A stretch of 64,000 nt of DNA from Jeotgalibacillus proteolyticus (GTDB taxonomy: Bacteria; Bacillota; Bacilli; Bacillales; Jeotgalibacillaceae), in NCBI RefSeq assembly GCF_002926065.1, contig NZ_PREZ01000008.1, forward strand, positions 124,001 through 188,000, in the 5' to 3' direction. The translations under genes and the position numbers were made by a program. The notes under the pieces are model-generated. The model searched no databases and was not told the DNA's origin. It saw only the letters and a program-made list of their open reading frames with translations. This document shows, one piece after another, positions 8,195 through 16,898 of the stretch (the stretch's first letter is position 1; every line of letters starts with the position of its first letter).

Positions 8195-8345
8195 TTAAAA
8201 GGGAATCCGGTGCAAATCCGGAGCGGTCCCGCCACTGTAATAGAGGAGTCATTACGAATACGCCACTGGCTAATGCCGGGAAGGCCGTAATGATGCTTAA
8301 CTCTAAAGTCAGGAGACCTGCCTGTTTCGACAACACTGTGATGTA
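8195..8345 (+). promoter_or_regulatory. Cobalamin (B12) riboswitch
   Basis: The conserved core is directly visible: GGTGCAAATCCGGAGCGG (8208-8225), GTCCCGCCACTGT with the B12 box, then GCCGGGAAGGCC around 8275-8287 and CAGGAGACCTGCC near 8310-8323. It is followed by a rho-independent terminator before metE. Established logic: B12 binding favours termination, switching off the cobalamin-independent methionine synthase when B12 is available. Confidence 0.93.
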
Positions 8346-8390
8346 CCTACGGGAGATAGGGAGGTGTTAACTTTATCAGCAGAACTTCTA

Positions 8391-8434
8391 TGGATATTGT
8401 TGCCTCTTTGCGATGGCAGCAATGTCCTTTTTTT
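8391..8434 (+). terminator. Riboswitch expression-platform terminator
   Basis: GGACATTGC-type stem: GGATATTGTTGCC (8392-8404) pairs with GGCAGCAATGTCC (8415-8427), followed by a run of seven T. It lies between the cobalamin aptamer and the metE ribosome binding site. Confidence 0.8.
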
Positions 8435-8468
8435 GTTTTAAAAACTTAATTTTTGGAGGTTACCTATT

Positions 8469-10739
8469 ATGACATCAGTTAAAAGCAGCAATATCGGATA
8501 TCCAAGAATCGGGGAAAATAGAGAATGGAAAAAAACATTGGAGGCATTTTGGTCATCATCGATTTCAGAGGAAAGCTTCTCGATCGAGATGAAAAAGCTA
8601 AGACTCTCTTATCTAAAAAATCAGCAGGAAAAAGGGATTGATTTTATTCCTGTCGGTGATTTTTCTTATTATGATCATGTGCTGGATACCGCTGTGATGT
8701 TTGGACTTGTTCCGAACAGATTTAACCATGCAGGTGGAAAAGTATCTCTATCCACTTACTTTTCCATGGCGAGAGGCTCAGCCGCTGCACATGCCTGCGA
8801 AATGACCAAATGGTTTGATACAAATTATCATTTTATCGTTCCTGAAATTGAAGATAAAAAGCCCGAGCTGGTTCAAAATAAACCGCTTGAAGCATTTCTT
8901 GAAGCTAAAAAAGAACTTAACATCCATGGGAAACCGGTTATTCTTGGCCCCTTCTCTTTTTTGAAATTGGCAAAGGGGTATGATAAAAGCCATTTTGAAG
9001 AAATACTGCAAACCTTTATTCCGGTTTATGTCCAATTGCTTCAGGAGCTCAAAGATGCAGGTGTCTCTATTGTTCAAATAGATGAACCAGTATTAGTTAC
9101 AGATTTGAGCGATGATGAAATGGACGTATTCTCTCGAGTTTATAACGAAATTTGCCAGCACGTGCCTTCCTTGGAAATCATCCTGCAAACGTATTTTGAA
9201 GCAGTCACTCATTATAAAGAGCTTATCTCACTGCCGGTTAAAGGAATTGGGCTTGATTTTGTCAGAGGCCGTGAAGAAAATCTTGCTTCCATTAAGAAGC
9301 ACGGATTCCCTTCAGATAAGCTGCTCGCAGCGGGCATACTCGATGGAAGAAACATATGGAAAACGAGAATGGAGGACAGTGTATCCCTTCTACATGAGCT
9401 AACTGAATATGTTTCCGTTGATCAGCTGGTGCTTCAGCCATCCTGCAGCCTTCTGCATGTGCCTATTACAGCCGAAAATGAGACCGCCATACATCCTGAA
9501 GTAAAAGCAGCGCTTGCCTTCTGTCACGAAAAACTCGATGAATTGACTTTGTTAACAAAGGCGATGAATCATCCCGGTGAAGATAGCAGCTTCCTTCTTC
9601 AAACGCAAGATGAGGCCATAAATAAGTTAAAAGCGTCCAACCTGCGGGAACGAAAAGAAATGAACGAGCTTCCTTCAAAAAGGAATAAGGTATTTGCAGA
9701 CCGCTTCCCACTCCAGCATGAAAAATGGAAGCTGCCTGTTCTTCCAACAACCACGATCGGAAGCTTTCCTCAAACGAAGGAAATCCGAAAAATCCGTGCA
9801 GATTGGCGTAAGGGCGAATTGCCTCATTCAACATATGAAACATTGATTAGAGAAGAAATAAAAAAATGGATTGAAATTCAGGAGAATATTGGACTTGATG
9901 TTTTGGTTCATGGGGAATTTGAACGGAATGATATGGTCGAATTTTTCGGCGAGAAGCTTGAAGGCTTTGCTTTTTCAAAAAATGGCTGGGTTCAATCCTA
10001 CGGCTCGCGCTGCGTTAAGCCGCCAATTATTTATGGGAACGTTTCTTTTAGCGAGCCGATGACGGTAAAAGAAACCTTATACGCACAGTCTCTTACGGGC
10101 AAGCCTGTAAAAGGAATGCTTACAGGACCTGTTACCATATTAAATTGGTCATTTGTTCGAAATGATCTTCCTGAAAAAGAAGTAGCCTTTCAAATTGCTG
10201 AAGCTCTCCTTAATGAGGTCAAAAGCCTTGAGCATGCAGGAATCGAAATGATCCAGGTGGATGAGCCAGCACTGAGAGAAGGCCTTCCTTTAAAGCAGGA
10301 CAAGCATCAGCATTATTTAAACTGGGCCGTTGAAGCATTTCGCCTGTCTACATCAGATGTCGCTGACACAACACAGATCCATACTCATATGTGTTATTCA
10401 GACTTTGAGGATATTATCCAGGCGATTAGTGATTTAGATGCTGATGTTATTTCCATTGAAACGTCAAGAAGCCACGGCGAGCTAATATCTTCCTTTGAAG
10501 AAACTACTTATGATAAAGGAATTGGTTTAGGAGTCTATGATATTCATAGTCCAAGAGTGCCTGACGAAGAAGAAATGAGCTCGATCATTGAACGGGCACT
10601 CGCCGTTCTTCCCTCCCGCCTCTTCTGGATTAACCCTGACTGCGGATTAAAAACCCGCAACGAAAAAGAAGTGGTCGAGGCCTTAACTAATATGACGTCA
10701 GCCGCAAAGAAGATACGTTCATCTATAACAATTAAATAA
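8469..10739 (+). CDS. metE: Cobalamin-independent methionine synthase
   Basis: A 756-residue MetE that transfers the methyl group of 5-methyltetrahydropteroyl-triglutamate to homocysteine in the last step of methionine synthesis. Two homologous barrels: the N-terminal half begins with SNIGYPRIGENREWKK, and the catalytic half holds PTTTIGSFPQTKEIR and the zinc ligands His640 and Cys642 (HTHMCYSDF) with Cys725 (NPDCGLKTR). The length is normal. GGAGG lies 9 bases before the ATG. Expression is under the B12 riboswitch immediately upstream, which implies that the organism also has B12 uptake or synthesis and probably a MetH. Monocistronic. Confidence 0.98.
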   Translation: MTSVKSSNIGYPRIGENREWKKTLEAFWSSSISEESFSIEMKKLRLSYLKNQQEKGIDFIPVGDFSYYDHVLDTAVMFGLVPNRFNHAGGKVSLSTYFSMARGSAAAHACEMTKWFDTNYHFIVPEIEDKKPELVQNKPLEAFLEAKKELNIHGKPVILGPFSFLKLAKGYDKSHFEEILQTFIPVYVQLLQELKDAGVSIVQIDEPVLVTDLSDDEMDVFSRVYNEICQHVPSLEIILQTYFEAVTHYKELISLPVKGIGLDFVRGREENLASIKKHGFPSDKLLAAGILDGRNIWKTRMEDSVSLLHELTEYVSVDQLVLQPSCSLLHVPITAENETAIHPEVKAALAFCHEKLDELTLLTKAMNHPGEDSSFLLQTQDEAINKLKASNLRERKEMNELPSKRNKVFADRFPLQHEKWKLPVLPTTTIGSFPQTKEIRKIRADWRKGELPHSTYETLIREEIKKWIEIQENIGLDVLVHGEFERNDMVEFFGEKLEGFAFSKNGWVQSYGSRCVKPPIIYGNVSFSEPMTVKETLYAQSLTGKPVKGMLTGPVTILNWSFVRNDLPEKEVAFQIAEALLNEVKSLEHAGIEMIQVDEPALREGLPLKQDKHQHYLNWAVEAFRLSTSDVADTTQIHTHMCYSDFEDIIQAISDLDADVISIETSRSHGELISSFEETTYDKGIGLGVYDIHSPRVPDEEEMSSIIERALAVLPSRLFWINPDCGLKTRNEKEVVEALTNMTSAAKKIRSSITIK

Positions 10740-10762
10740 TGAAACTAGGATCTATGAAGAGT

Positions 10763-10880
10763 ATGGGACACATAAATAATTCTAGAAACGTGAGGTGAAT
10801 GGAGCGGAAAGCGTCCCCCTGAAGCGCAGTGAACCGGACGTACAAGGTTGAGACACCAATGTGTCTCAACCTTGTTTTTT
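10763..10880 (+). repeat. Intergenic repeat family, copy 3 (internally deleted)
   Basis: It carries both ends of the repeat (ACGTGAGGTGAATGGAGCGG and GCGTCCCCCTGAAGCGCAGTG, ending in the GAGACACCAATGTGTCTC hairpin) but lacks the central ~85 bp present in copy 1. The terminal hairpin AACCTTGT... with a T-run probably terminates metE. Confidence 0.75.
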
Positions 10881-10919
10881 TCTATTTAAATATTCATTTA
10901 ATAATATTTATACTTTCTA

Positions 10920-10949
10920 TTGAATTTTTATTATCCGATAATGTATAGT
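10920..10949 (+). promoter_or_regulatory. Sigma-A promoter of the regulator-aminotransferase operon
   Basis: TTGAAT (10920-10925), 18 bases, TATAGT (10944-10949), about 30 bases before the regulator start codon. No -24/-12 (sigma-54) element was seen here. Confidence 0.5.
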
Positions 10950-10980
10950 CTTATACAAGAATGAATAAAGGGGTTGAATT

Positions 10981-12300
10981 ATGAATCCGATTTTATTGCT
11001 GTCTAATACAAATGAAGAAATTATGGAGACAGAGGATGAAGATATCATTATCACAACCAGAGAAGGAAAAATCATAAAAGTTACACCGCAAAGCGGGGAG
11101 CATTACGGGCTTACCCCTCACGACCTTCTAGGAAAATCAGTACTCGATCTGCAGGAGCAGGGAATTTTCAATCCTGCTATTACGCCACAGGTAGTCCAGA
11201 AAAAAAAGAAAGTCATTATGGTGCAGACAACACCAAATGGAAGCCGTGTGCTAATTACAGGTATTCCTTTATTAAATGAAGAACAGGAAGTTGAATTTGT
11301 GATCAGCTATTCATATGAGCTTTCCCAGCTGCTTGTTATGAAGGACTATTTAAAGGAGCTGGAATCAGAAATCTCACATGTAAAAGAAGAGTTGGCTTTT
11401 TTACGAAATCAGCAGATGCAGCTGGACCATTTTTTCTCAGAAAGCCCCTCCACAAAACGGGCAGTCAATACAGCGCTTAAAATTGCCCGCTACAATACGC
11501 CTGTTGTCATTAGCGGGGAGCATGGTACCGGGAAAACCTCACTTGCTGCTTTTATACACAACCAAAGTGAAAAGCGGAACGGTCCTTTTATTGAAATCGA
11601 CTGCAGCACTATCCCTGACGCTGTCTTTGATTCTGCTTTTAATGGGACAGAGCGTTCGGGAGGCTATGTCCAGCTTGCTAAAGGCGGAACGATAGTAGTA
11701 AACGAAATTGACCAGCTTTCAAAAAGCGCTCAATCTAGAATAGTAAAGATCCTTGAGAACCTCGAATCCACCCGGATTATTGCAGTAAGTGAAGAAAATT
11801 TAGAGGAAATGACGAGGCAAAACAGTTTTAGAGAAGATCTTTTTTATTTTCTTCATCTTGCCCCTATACATTTGAAGCCGCTTAGGGAAAGACCTGAGGA
11901 TCTGGCTAAAATTATTACCGCTGCGCTCTCAGAGCTAAACAGCCAGTATCAACAGGAAAAAAAACTCAATGATCCCCTTTTTCTTCACCTTATGCAGCTT
12001 GAGTGGAAGGGAAATATCAGGGAGGTCAAAAATGTTTTAGAACGAAGCTTCCTGGAGAGTGAACAACCCATTATCAGTTTAGAAGACTTACCTGCTCTTT
12101 ACCGGCCTGATAAGGATGAACAGATCGGGATTGAAATTGAAGGGCAAAGCCTGCCCCATATTCTTGAATATGTAGAAAAGAAAGTCCTATTAAATGCGCA
12201 GAAGCGTTTTAAAACAACGACTGAAATGGCGAAGATTCTTGGAATCAGCCAGCCATCGGTCGTCAGAAAGCTGAAAAAATACGGAGGAGCTGACATCTAA
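10981..12300 (+). CDS. PAS-AAA+-HTH transcriptional regulator lacking GAFTGA
   Basis: A 439-residue protein of the bacterial enhancer-binding family. Residues ~15-110 look like a PAS sensor ([20 protein letters not shown]), then a coiled-coil linker (~120-148), an AAA+ domain with Walker A GEHGTGKT at 179-186 and Walker B TIVVNEID near 237-244, and a Fis-type helix-turn-helix at the end ([19 protein letters not shown]). The GAFTGA loop that contacts sigma-54 is missing: the expected place, ~217-228, reads [12 protein letters not shown]. Like TyrR it may therefore control a sigma-70-type promoter. Its stop overlaps the start of the aminotransferase by one base, so it probably senses the substrate of that pathway and regulates its own operon. 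Confidence 0.85.
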   Translation: MNPILLLSNTNEEIMETEDEDIIITTREGKIIKVTPQSGEHYGLTPHDLLGKSVLDLQEQGIFNPAITPQVVQKKKKVIMVQTTPNGSRVLITGIPLLNEEQEVEFVISYSYELSQLLVMKDYLKELESEISHVKEELAFLRNQQMQLDHFFSESPSTKRAVNTALKIARYNTPVVISGEHGTGKTSLAAFIHNQSEKRNGPFIEIDCSTIPDAVFDSAFNGTERSGGYVQLAKGGTIVVNEIDQLSKSAQSRIVKILENLESTRIIAVSEENLEEMTRQNSFREDLFYFLHLAPIHLKPLRERPEDLAKIITAALSELNSQYQQEKKLNDPLFLHLMQLEWKGNIREVKNVLERSFLESEQPIISLEDLPALYRPDKDEQIGIEIEGQSLPHILEYVEKKVLLNAQKRFKTTTEMAKILGISQPSVVRKLKKYGGADI

Positions 12301-13616
12301 TGACTACACAACAAACACCGGATTGGCAGGAGCTTGCAGGCTCCATTGGAAATTTCCTGGCTCCAAGCATGGCAAAGGACCACCCTAATCTCCCTGTCGT
12401 AAAAGCGGAGGGCTGCTATTACTACGGAGCTGACGGGAAAAAATATTTAGATTTCACATCAGGCATCGCAGTAGAAAATGTCGGGCACCGGCACCCTAAA
12501 GTAGTCCAGGCGATTAAAGAAAGTGCTGATCACTTACTGCATGGACCATCAGGCGTTATTATCTATGAATCTATTTTAAAGCTTGCCTATGAACTGCAGC
12601 AGATTTTGCCGCCAAAGCTAGATAATTTCTTTTTTGCCAACAGCGGCACTGAAGCAATCGAGGGAGCGATTAAACTCGCTAAATACGCGACGAAACGTCC
12701 TTATACTATTTCATTCACTGGCTGCTTTCACGGTCGTTCCATCGGTGCGCTCAGTGTTTCCACATCTAAAAGTAAATATAGAAAGTATATGCAGCCATCA
12801 TGGCTCACGTATCAGCTGCCTTATGCCCATCCAGACGATCTCCCTAAAGGAGAGGCACCGGAAACGTTTTTCCCGGAAAAGCTGGAACGTGACGTCGAGA
12901 AACTATTTAATCACCAGGTAACACCTGAAGAAGTCGCCTGCATCATTTTAGAGCCTGTACTCGGTGAAGGAGGCTATATTATCCCTCCTAAAGAGTGGCT
13001 TGCAAAGGTTCGTGAAATTTGCGACCGCCATGGCATCCTGCTAATTTTTGATGAGGTTCAAACCGGATTCGGCCGTACCGGCGACTGGTTTGCTGCTCAA
13101 ACCTTTGGTGTCACACCTGATATTATGGCAATTGCAAAAGGCATCGCTGCCGGTCTTCCATTAAGTGCAACCGTTGCTTCAAAGGAATTAATGGAAAAAT
13201 GGCCGCTTGGCACCCACGGTACAACATTTGGAGGAAATCCAATGGCCTGTTCAGCTGCACTTGCTTCTCTTGAAGTCCTAAAGGAAGAGCGTCTGCTTGA
13301 AAATGCTCAAAACATGGGGGCTTATGCTAAAGAAGAGCTTGAAAAGCTTAAAGCAAAGTATAAATCTATAAAAACGATTCGTGGAGTGGGGCTCATGATT
13401 GGAATTGAGCTGCAGAATGTTAACACGAGCAAACCTGATGGAGAAGCTGTTATGAAGGTATTGGATGAATGTCTTGAGCGCGGTGTGCTGTTTTATCTTT
13501 GCGGAAATGCCGGTGAGGTTATCAGAATGATCCCTCCTTTAACGGTAACGAAGGAACAAATTAAAGTCGGAATTGATGTCTTGGATCAGGCACTAAGTGC
13601 TCTGCCAATAGAATAG
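12300..13616 (+). CDS. Class III aminotransferase (4-aminobutyrate / omega-amino acid type)
   Basis: A 438-residue PLP enzyme of the GabT/ornithine family. Visible: [17 protein letters not shown] (PLP phosphate region), [12 protein letters not shown], the Asp of [15 protein letters not shown] that pairs with the PLP nitrogen, and the PLP lysine in [14 protein letters not shown]. It transfers an amino group from a terminal or omega amine to 2-oxoglutarate or pyruvate. ATG 12300 overlaps the last base of the regulator, and a YjiH-type transporter starts 11 bases downstream, so the three genes form an uptake-and-catabolism operon. GABA is a likely but unproven substrate; no succinate-semialdehyde dehydrogenase gene is adjacent. 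Confidence 0.9.
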   Translation: MTTQQTPDWQELAGSIGNFLAPSMAKDHPNLPVVKAEGCYYYGADGKKYLDFTSGIAVENVGHRHPKVVQAIKESADHLLHGPSGVIIYESILKLAYELQQILPPKLDNFFFANSGTEAIEGAIKLAKYATKRPYTISFTGCFHGRSIGALSVSTSKSKYRKYMQPSWLTYQLPYAHPDDLPKGEAPETFFPEKLERDVEKLFNHQVTPEEVACIILEPVLGEGGYIIPPKEWLAKVREICDRHGILLIFDEVQTGFGRTGDWFAAQTFGVTPDIMAIAKGIAAGLPLSATVASKELMEKWPLGTHGTTFGGNPMACSAALASLEVLKEERLLENAQNMGAYAKEELEKLKAKYKSIKTIRGVGLMIGIELQNVNTSKPDGEAVMKVLDECLERGVLFYLCGNAGEVIRMIPPLTVTKEQIKVGIDVLDQALSALPIE

Positions 13617-13627
13617 GAGGAAAACCA

Positions 13628-14995
13628 GTGTCAACATTATATAAGGAAGATCAGCATCCTTCTTCATCTTCCACATGGAAGTTTATCCTTCCGTCTTTAA
13701 TCGGTGCTTTACTTTTTTTAGTTCCTGTTAAGTTTAATGATGAAATTACGATCGGCGTGGGAATTTTAGCTTCTTTCCTCCAATCAGCATTTGGAGACTG
13801 GATTCCTGCATTTGTTCTTGTATTGCTTGGTGTGTCCGCTGTTTTTTCCCTGGCAGCTACCCTGTTAAAGCCTTCTTTTGTAGAGGATTCTTCCTTCCTC
13901 CGTTCTCTTTTTATAACTAATTTATTTGGACTTATTGTTCGGGCAGTTGGTTTTGCAGTCGGTCTGATGGCTTTTTATGAAGTAGGACCTGAAGCGATTA
14001 TGTCAAGAAATACGGGCGGAGTCGTTTTATACGACCTGGCCCCTGTACTTCTTACCTGGTTTTTATTTGCCGGCATCCTTTTGCCTCTCCTTGTAGAATT
14101 TGGCTTAATGGAGTTTATTGGTGCGATTTTAAATAAAATTATGAGACCGCTATTCACATTGCCAGGACGATCATCAATTGATTGTATGGCCTCCTGGATG
14201 GGCGCTGCCCCTGTCGGCGTACTTGTTACGATGAAGCAATATGACGAAGGGTATTACACGAAAAGGGAAGCAGCTGTTATTGCTACAACCTTTTCTGTCG
14301 CTTCTGTAGCGTTCAGTCTTGTAATCGCTAATGTGATTGGAATCGGGCATTTATTTCTTCCTTTTTATCTTTCAGTGACAGCAGCTTCTATTATCGCTGC
14401 ATTAATTATGCCAAGAATTCCGCCTTTATCGAGAAAGCCGGATACGTATCATGAACCTGTTGGAAAACAAATTGATGATACGATTCCTGAAGGCGTTTCT
14501 TTAGTCAAGTGGGGCTTTAATGAAGCACGAAAAAAAGCAGACAAAGCAGGAAGCGTAAAGCTGCTTGCTTCAAAAGGCGCCCATACTGTTCTGGATATCT
14601 GGCTTGGACTGATTCCGTTAGTTATGACGCTTGGAACACTTGCGATTATTGTTGCTGAATATACACCTTTATTCCAAATCATTTCCTACCCGTTGATTCC
14701 GCTTTTAACGCTTCTTGGAATTCCGGAAGCGTCCGCTGCTGCACCAACGCTGTTAGTCGGTTTTGCAGATATGTTCCTGCCGGCTGTTCTTGGAGCAGGA
14801 ATTGAAAGTGAATTAACAAAATTCGTTGTAGCAGGAATTTCTTTAACGCAGCTTATTTACATGTCTGAGATCGGTATTTTGATTTTACGTTCGAATATTC
14901 CGGTTAAGTTTTATGAGCTGGTGATTATCTTTGTTTTAAGAACAATCATTACACTCCCGGTTATCGTAGTCTTTGCACATTTATTTGCAGGATAA
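13628..14995 (+). CDS. YjiH family membrane transporter (nucleoside-recognition domain)
   Basis: A 455-residue integral membrane protein with about ten hydrophobic segments and two gate-like domains (the first with MGAAPVGVLVTMKQYDEGYYT, the second with FADMFLPAVLGAGIESELTK). It belongs to the YjiH / nucleoside-recognition (Gate) family, usually next to amino acid catabolic genes. GGAGG lies 6 bases before a GTG start; the gene begins 11 bases after the aminotransferase. From context it likely imports the amine or amino acid that the aminotransferase uses. The family's substrates are poorly defined, so the substrate is inference. Confidence 0.85.
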   Translation: MSTLYKEDQHPSSSSTWKFILPSLIGALLFLVPVKFNDEITIGVGILASFLQSAFGDWIPAFVLVLLGVSAVFSLAATLLKPSFVEDSSFLRSLFITNLFGLIVRAVGFAVGLMAFYEVGPEAIMSRNTGGVVLYDLAPVLLTWFLFAGILLPLLVEFGLMEFIGAILNKIMRPLFTLPGRSSIDCMASWMGAAPVGVLVTMKQYDEGYYTKREAAVIATTFSVASVAFSLVIANVIGIGHLFLPFYLSVTAASIIAALIMPRIPPLSRKPDTYHEPVGKQIDDTIPEGVSLVKWGFNEARKKADKAGSVKLLASKGAHTVLDIWLGLIPLVMTLGTLAIIVAEYTPLFQIISYPLIPLLTLLGIPEASAAAPTLLVGFADMFLPAVLGAGIESELTKFVVAGISLTQLIYMSEIGILILRSNIPVKFYELVIIFVLRTIITLPVIVVFAHLFAG

Positions 14996-14996
14996 G

Positions 14997-15172
14997 CAAA
15001 AAGGGATTGAGACAAATGTGTCTCAATCCCTTTTGTCCGGTTCACTACGCTTCAGATGGACGCTTTCCGAGGGGCGGGGCCCTTCGCTAACTTGCTTCGC
15101 AAGTGGATCTCAAGCTCCCGCTTCCTCCCACTGGAGTCGCCACCTTTCGCTCCGTTCACCTTTCGTTATACT
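14997..15172 (-). repeat. Intergenic repeat family, copy 4 (inverted)
   Basis: Inverted copy with TCCGGTTCACTACGCTTCAG, TTCGCTAACTTGCTTCGCAAG, TGGATCTCAAGCTCCCGCTT and CGCTCCGTTCACCTTTCG. Its outer hairpin AAAAGGGATTGAGACA (14999-15014) / TGTCTCAATCCCTTTT (15019-15034) is a strong terminator for the transporter operon. Confidence 0.8.
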
Positions 15173-15187
15173 TTTTCAGTTCTCGTT

Positions 15188-15691
15188 TTAAGCATGAACC
15201 TCTTTTAAACGGTGACGGTTAACTTTCTTTTTGGCCATTGGGATGGCGAAGCGGTCAAGTCCATAACGCTGTGCGCCGTAGCCTGCAAGGATAAGTATAA
15301 CCGCTGCTGTCAGAAGGACAGGGTTTGTGCTGATTGTACCTGCGAGCAGGAAGTTCAGATTCATAAATGCACCTGCGGCAAGAGCCGGCACTGTCATCAA
15401 TCCAACAATTAATCCAAGTCCTACGAATAATTCGCCCCAAGGAATCAGGATATTAAAAATTCCTACATTCGGTACCGCTACATTTTCAAGGAATGCAGCG
15501 TACCATCCGGCCACAACCGGCGCCTCTCCTCCTGCTTTTGCAATTGCTCCCTGTAAATAGCGGTTCGCATCAAAGCCTCCTGTTACTTTCCCCCACCCTG
15601 CTTCAAGCCACTGTACACCAAGCCAGATCCGAAGTACTGTCCAAACCGCTGCTGCTGCTTTGCCATTCCACCATTTTTCATTCATGTTCAT
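15188..15691 (-). CDS. DoxX family membrane protein
   Basis: The start is set at ATG 15691, 5 bases after AAAGGAGAG, giving 167 residues; the open frame runs 41 codons further upstream through the operator region and is not credible there. Four membrane segments; the family signature WLEAGWGKVTGGF with NRYLQGAIAKAGG lies near residues 29-53, and WGELFVGLGLIVGL in the middle. DoxX proteins are small quinone-linked or redox-stress membrane proteins; the reaction is unclear. Three TTGTG-N8-CACAA-like palindromes in the upstream 150 bases suggest control by a redox or anaerobiosis regulator. The last ~15 residues are basic. Confidence 0.85.
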   Translation of the reverse strand: MNMNEKWWNGKAAAAVWTVLRIWLGVQWLEAGWGKVTGGFDANRYLQGAIAKAGGEAPVVAGWYAAFLENVAVPNVGIFNILIPWGELFVGLGLIVGLMTVPALAAGAFMNLNFLLAGTISTNPVLLTAAVILILAGYGAQRYGLDRFAIPMAKKKVNRHRLKEVHA

Positions 15692-15704
15692 TCTCTCCTT
15701 TTTA

Positions 15705-15837
15705 TTGTGAAATATTTCACATATGTAAGTAAAAAAAGAGTTCCGGTTAATTATGTGAAGTATTTCACATCTATTTCTTATCTTTATAATAAAGTATGAG
15801 TTAAGAAAAAACAATACACTTGTGTATTATTTCACAA
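15705..15837 (-). promoter_or_regulatory. Three 18-bp operator-like palindromes upstream of doxX
   Basis: TTGTGAAATATTTCACAT at 15705-15722, ATGTGAAGTATTTCACAT at 15753-15770 and TTGTGTATTATTTCACAA at 15820-15837. The TTGTG-N8-CACAA layout fits the Rex (NADH sensor) operator; the inner TGTGA-N6-TCACA also fits FNR/CRP-family sites. A possible -10 (minus strand TATTATAAAG) lies between the second and third sites. Which regulator binds cannot be told from sequence. Confidence 0.6.
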
Positions 15838-15910
15838 ATTAGAAACAATTATTGTTTTTCTTCATTTCTTTCTTAATATATAGTAATTTCGGCAGTTTCC
15901 CCAAATAAAA

Positions 15911-15933
15911 AAACCTCTTTAAAAAAGAGGTTT
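15911..15933 (-). terminator. Terminator after nnrD
   Basis: AAACCTCTTT (15911-15920) / AAAGAGGTTT (15924-15933) followed, read leftward, by a T-run. Confidence 0.7.
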
Positions 15934-15946
15934 CAATTGGTACTTT

Positions 15947-16795
15947 TTATTCGTAGCCTTTCCACACTTCCGGCAGCAAGTCAGACAGCTCGTGAGCGAG
16001 TAAGGTATGGGCAGATCGTGTTTCTGTCCATTTCTCCCCGCATGCTCCGTGAAGATGAACAGCATTTAAAACAGCATGCTTCCAGTTTTCTTCTTTGTGA
16101 CAGCAAAGCATGCCGAGCATCATCCCGGTCAGCGTATCACCGGTCCCTCCCTTTGCAAGAGCGCTTGAGCCTGTAGGATTTTGATACACTTCCCCGTCAG
16201 GAAAAGCAATGACCGATTCATTCCCTTTTAACACGATCGTCACTCCCAGCTTTTCAGCTAGTGAGAGAGCGTGCCCGGCACGATCCTCCTTTACCACTTT
16301 GATCTCCATTCCGGTTATTCTTGAGAATTCTCCAAGATGAGGCGTCAAGATTACAGGAGCTTGTCTTTCAGGATAACTTCTCTCAGAAAGAGCCCCTGCA
16401 TCGAGAATTAAAGGAACGTCACTGCTTAGCAGTTGTTTTATTGCAGCTTCTGTTGTGCTGTCCGGTTCAATGCCAGGCCCTGCAGCAGCTGCTTTATAAG
16501 AGTCAAGACCGGCTGAACTGTCTCCAATCTTTTTTAGCCCGTCACTTAAATAGGTTGCCTCAGGAATAATCGATACCGCATGTCCGATGACTTCCTTATC
16601 CGTTCCAATGACAAGCTTTCCAATTCCGCTTCTAAGGGCACCGATTCCTGCAAGCAGGGCTGCTCCCGGCATGTCCCGGCTTCCTGCCAACAGGAGACCT
16701 GTCCCATACGTTCCTTTATGACCGGTTGCCTCTCTTTTAGGCAGCGTAGATCGCACATCCTCTTCTGACCACCAGGATACTTCACCATTTGACAT
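15947..16795 (-). CDS. nnrD: ADP-dependent NAD(P)H-hydrate dehydratase
   Basis: A 282-residue YjeF C-terminal / carbohydrate-kinase-fold enzyme that uses ADP to convert hydrated NAD(P)H back to NAD(P)H. Motifs: HKGTYGTGLLLAGS near the N-terminus, TPHLGEFSRITG in the middle, LKGNESVIAFPDG, and the nucleotide/catalytic loop ALAKGGTGDTLTGM. The start is ATG 16795, 8 bases after GGAGG; an upstream in-frame GTG overlaps that site. There is no fused epimerase (NnrE) domain, as in B. subtilis YxkO. Stand-alone, with its own terminator. Confidence 0.93.
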   Translation of the reverse strand: MSNGEVSWWSEEDVRSTLPKREATGHKGTYGTGLLLAGSRDMPGAALLAGIGALRSGIGKLVIGTDKEVIGHAVSIIPEATYLSDGLKKIGDSSAGLDSYKAAAAGPGIEPDSTTEAAIKQLLSSDVPLILDAGALSERSYPERQAPVILTPHLGEFSRITGMEIKVVKEDRAGHALSLAEKLGVTIVLKGNESVIAFPDGEVYQNPTGSSALAKGGTGDTLTGMMLGMLCCHKEENWKHAVLNAVHLHGACGEKWTETRSAHTLLAHELSDLLPEVWKGYE

Positions 16796-16898
16796 CTGCT
16801 TCACCTCCGAAATGCATTTACTCTGTCTTTTCCTAAAAAAAGCTGCAGATAAACAAATTCACAAGCAGAACTTGAATAATGTCATTTTACTATAAAGC

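Noticed and set aside
10881-10980. Sigma-54 (-24/-12) promoter for the regulator operon
   Set aside because: No GG-N10-GC pair of the right context was found, and the regulator lacks GAFTGA.
3679-15172. CRISPR-like interpretation of the repeated elements
   Set aside because: Copies are ~190 bp, kilobases apart, in both orientations and without spacers; no cas genes.
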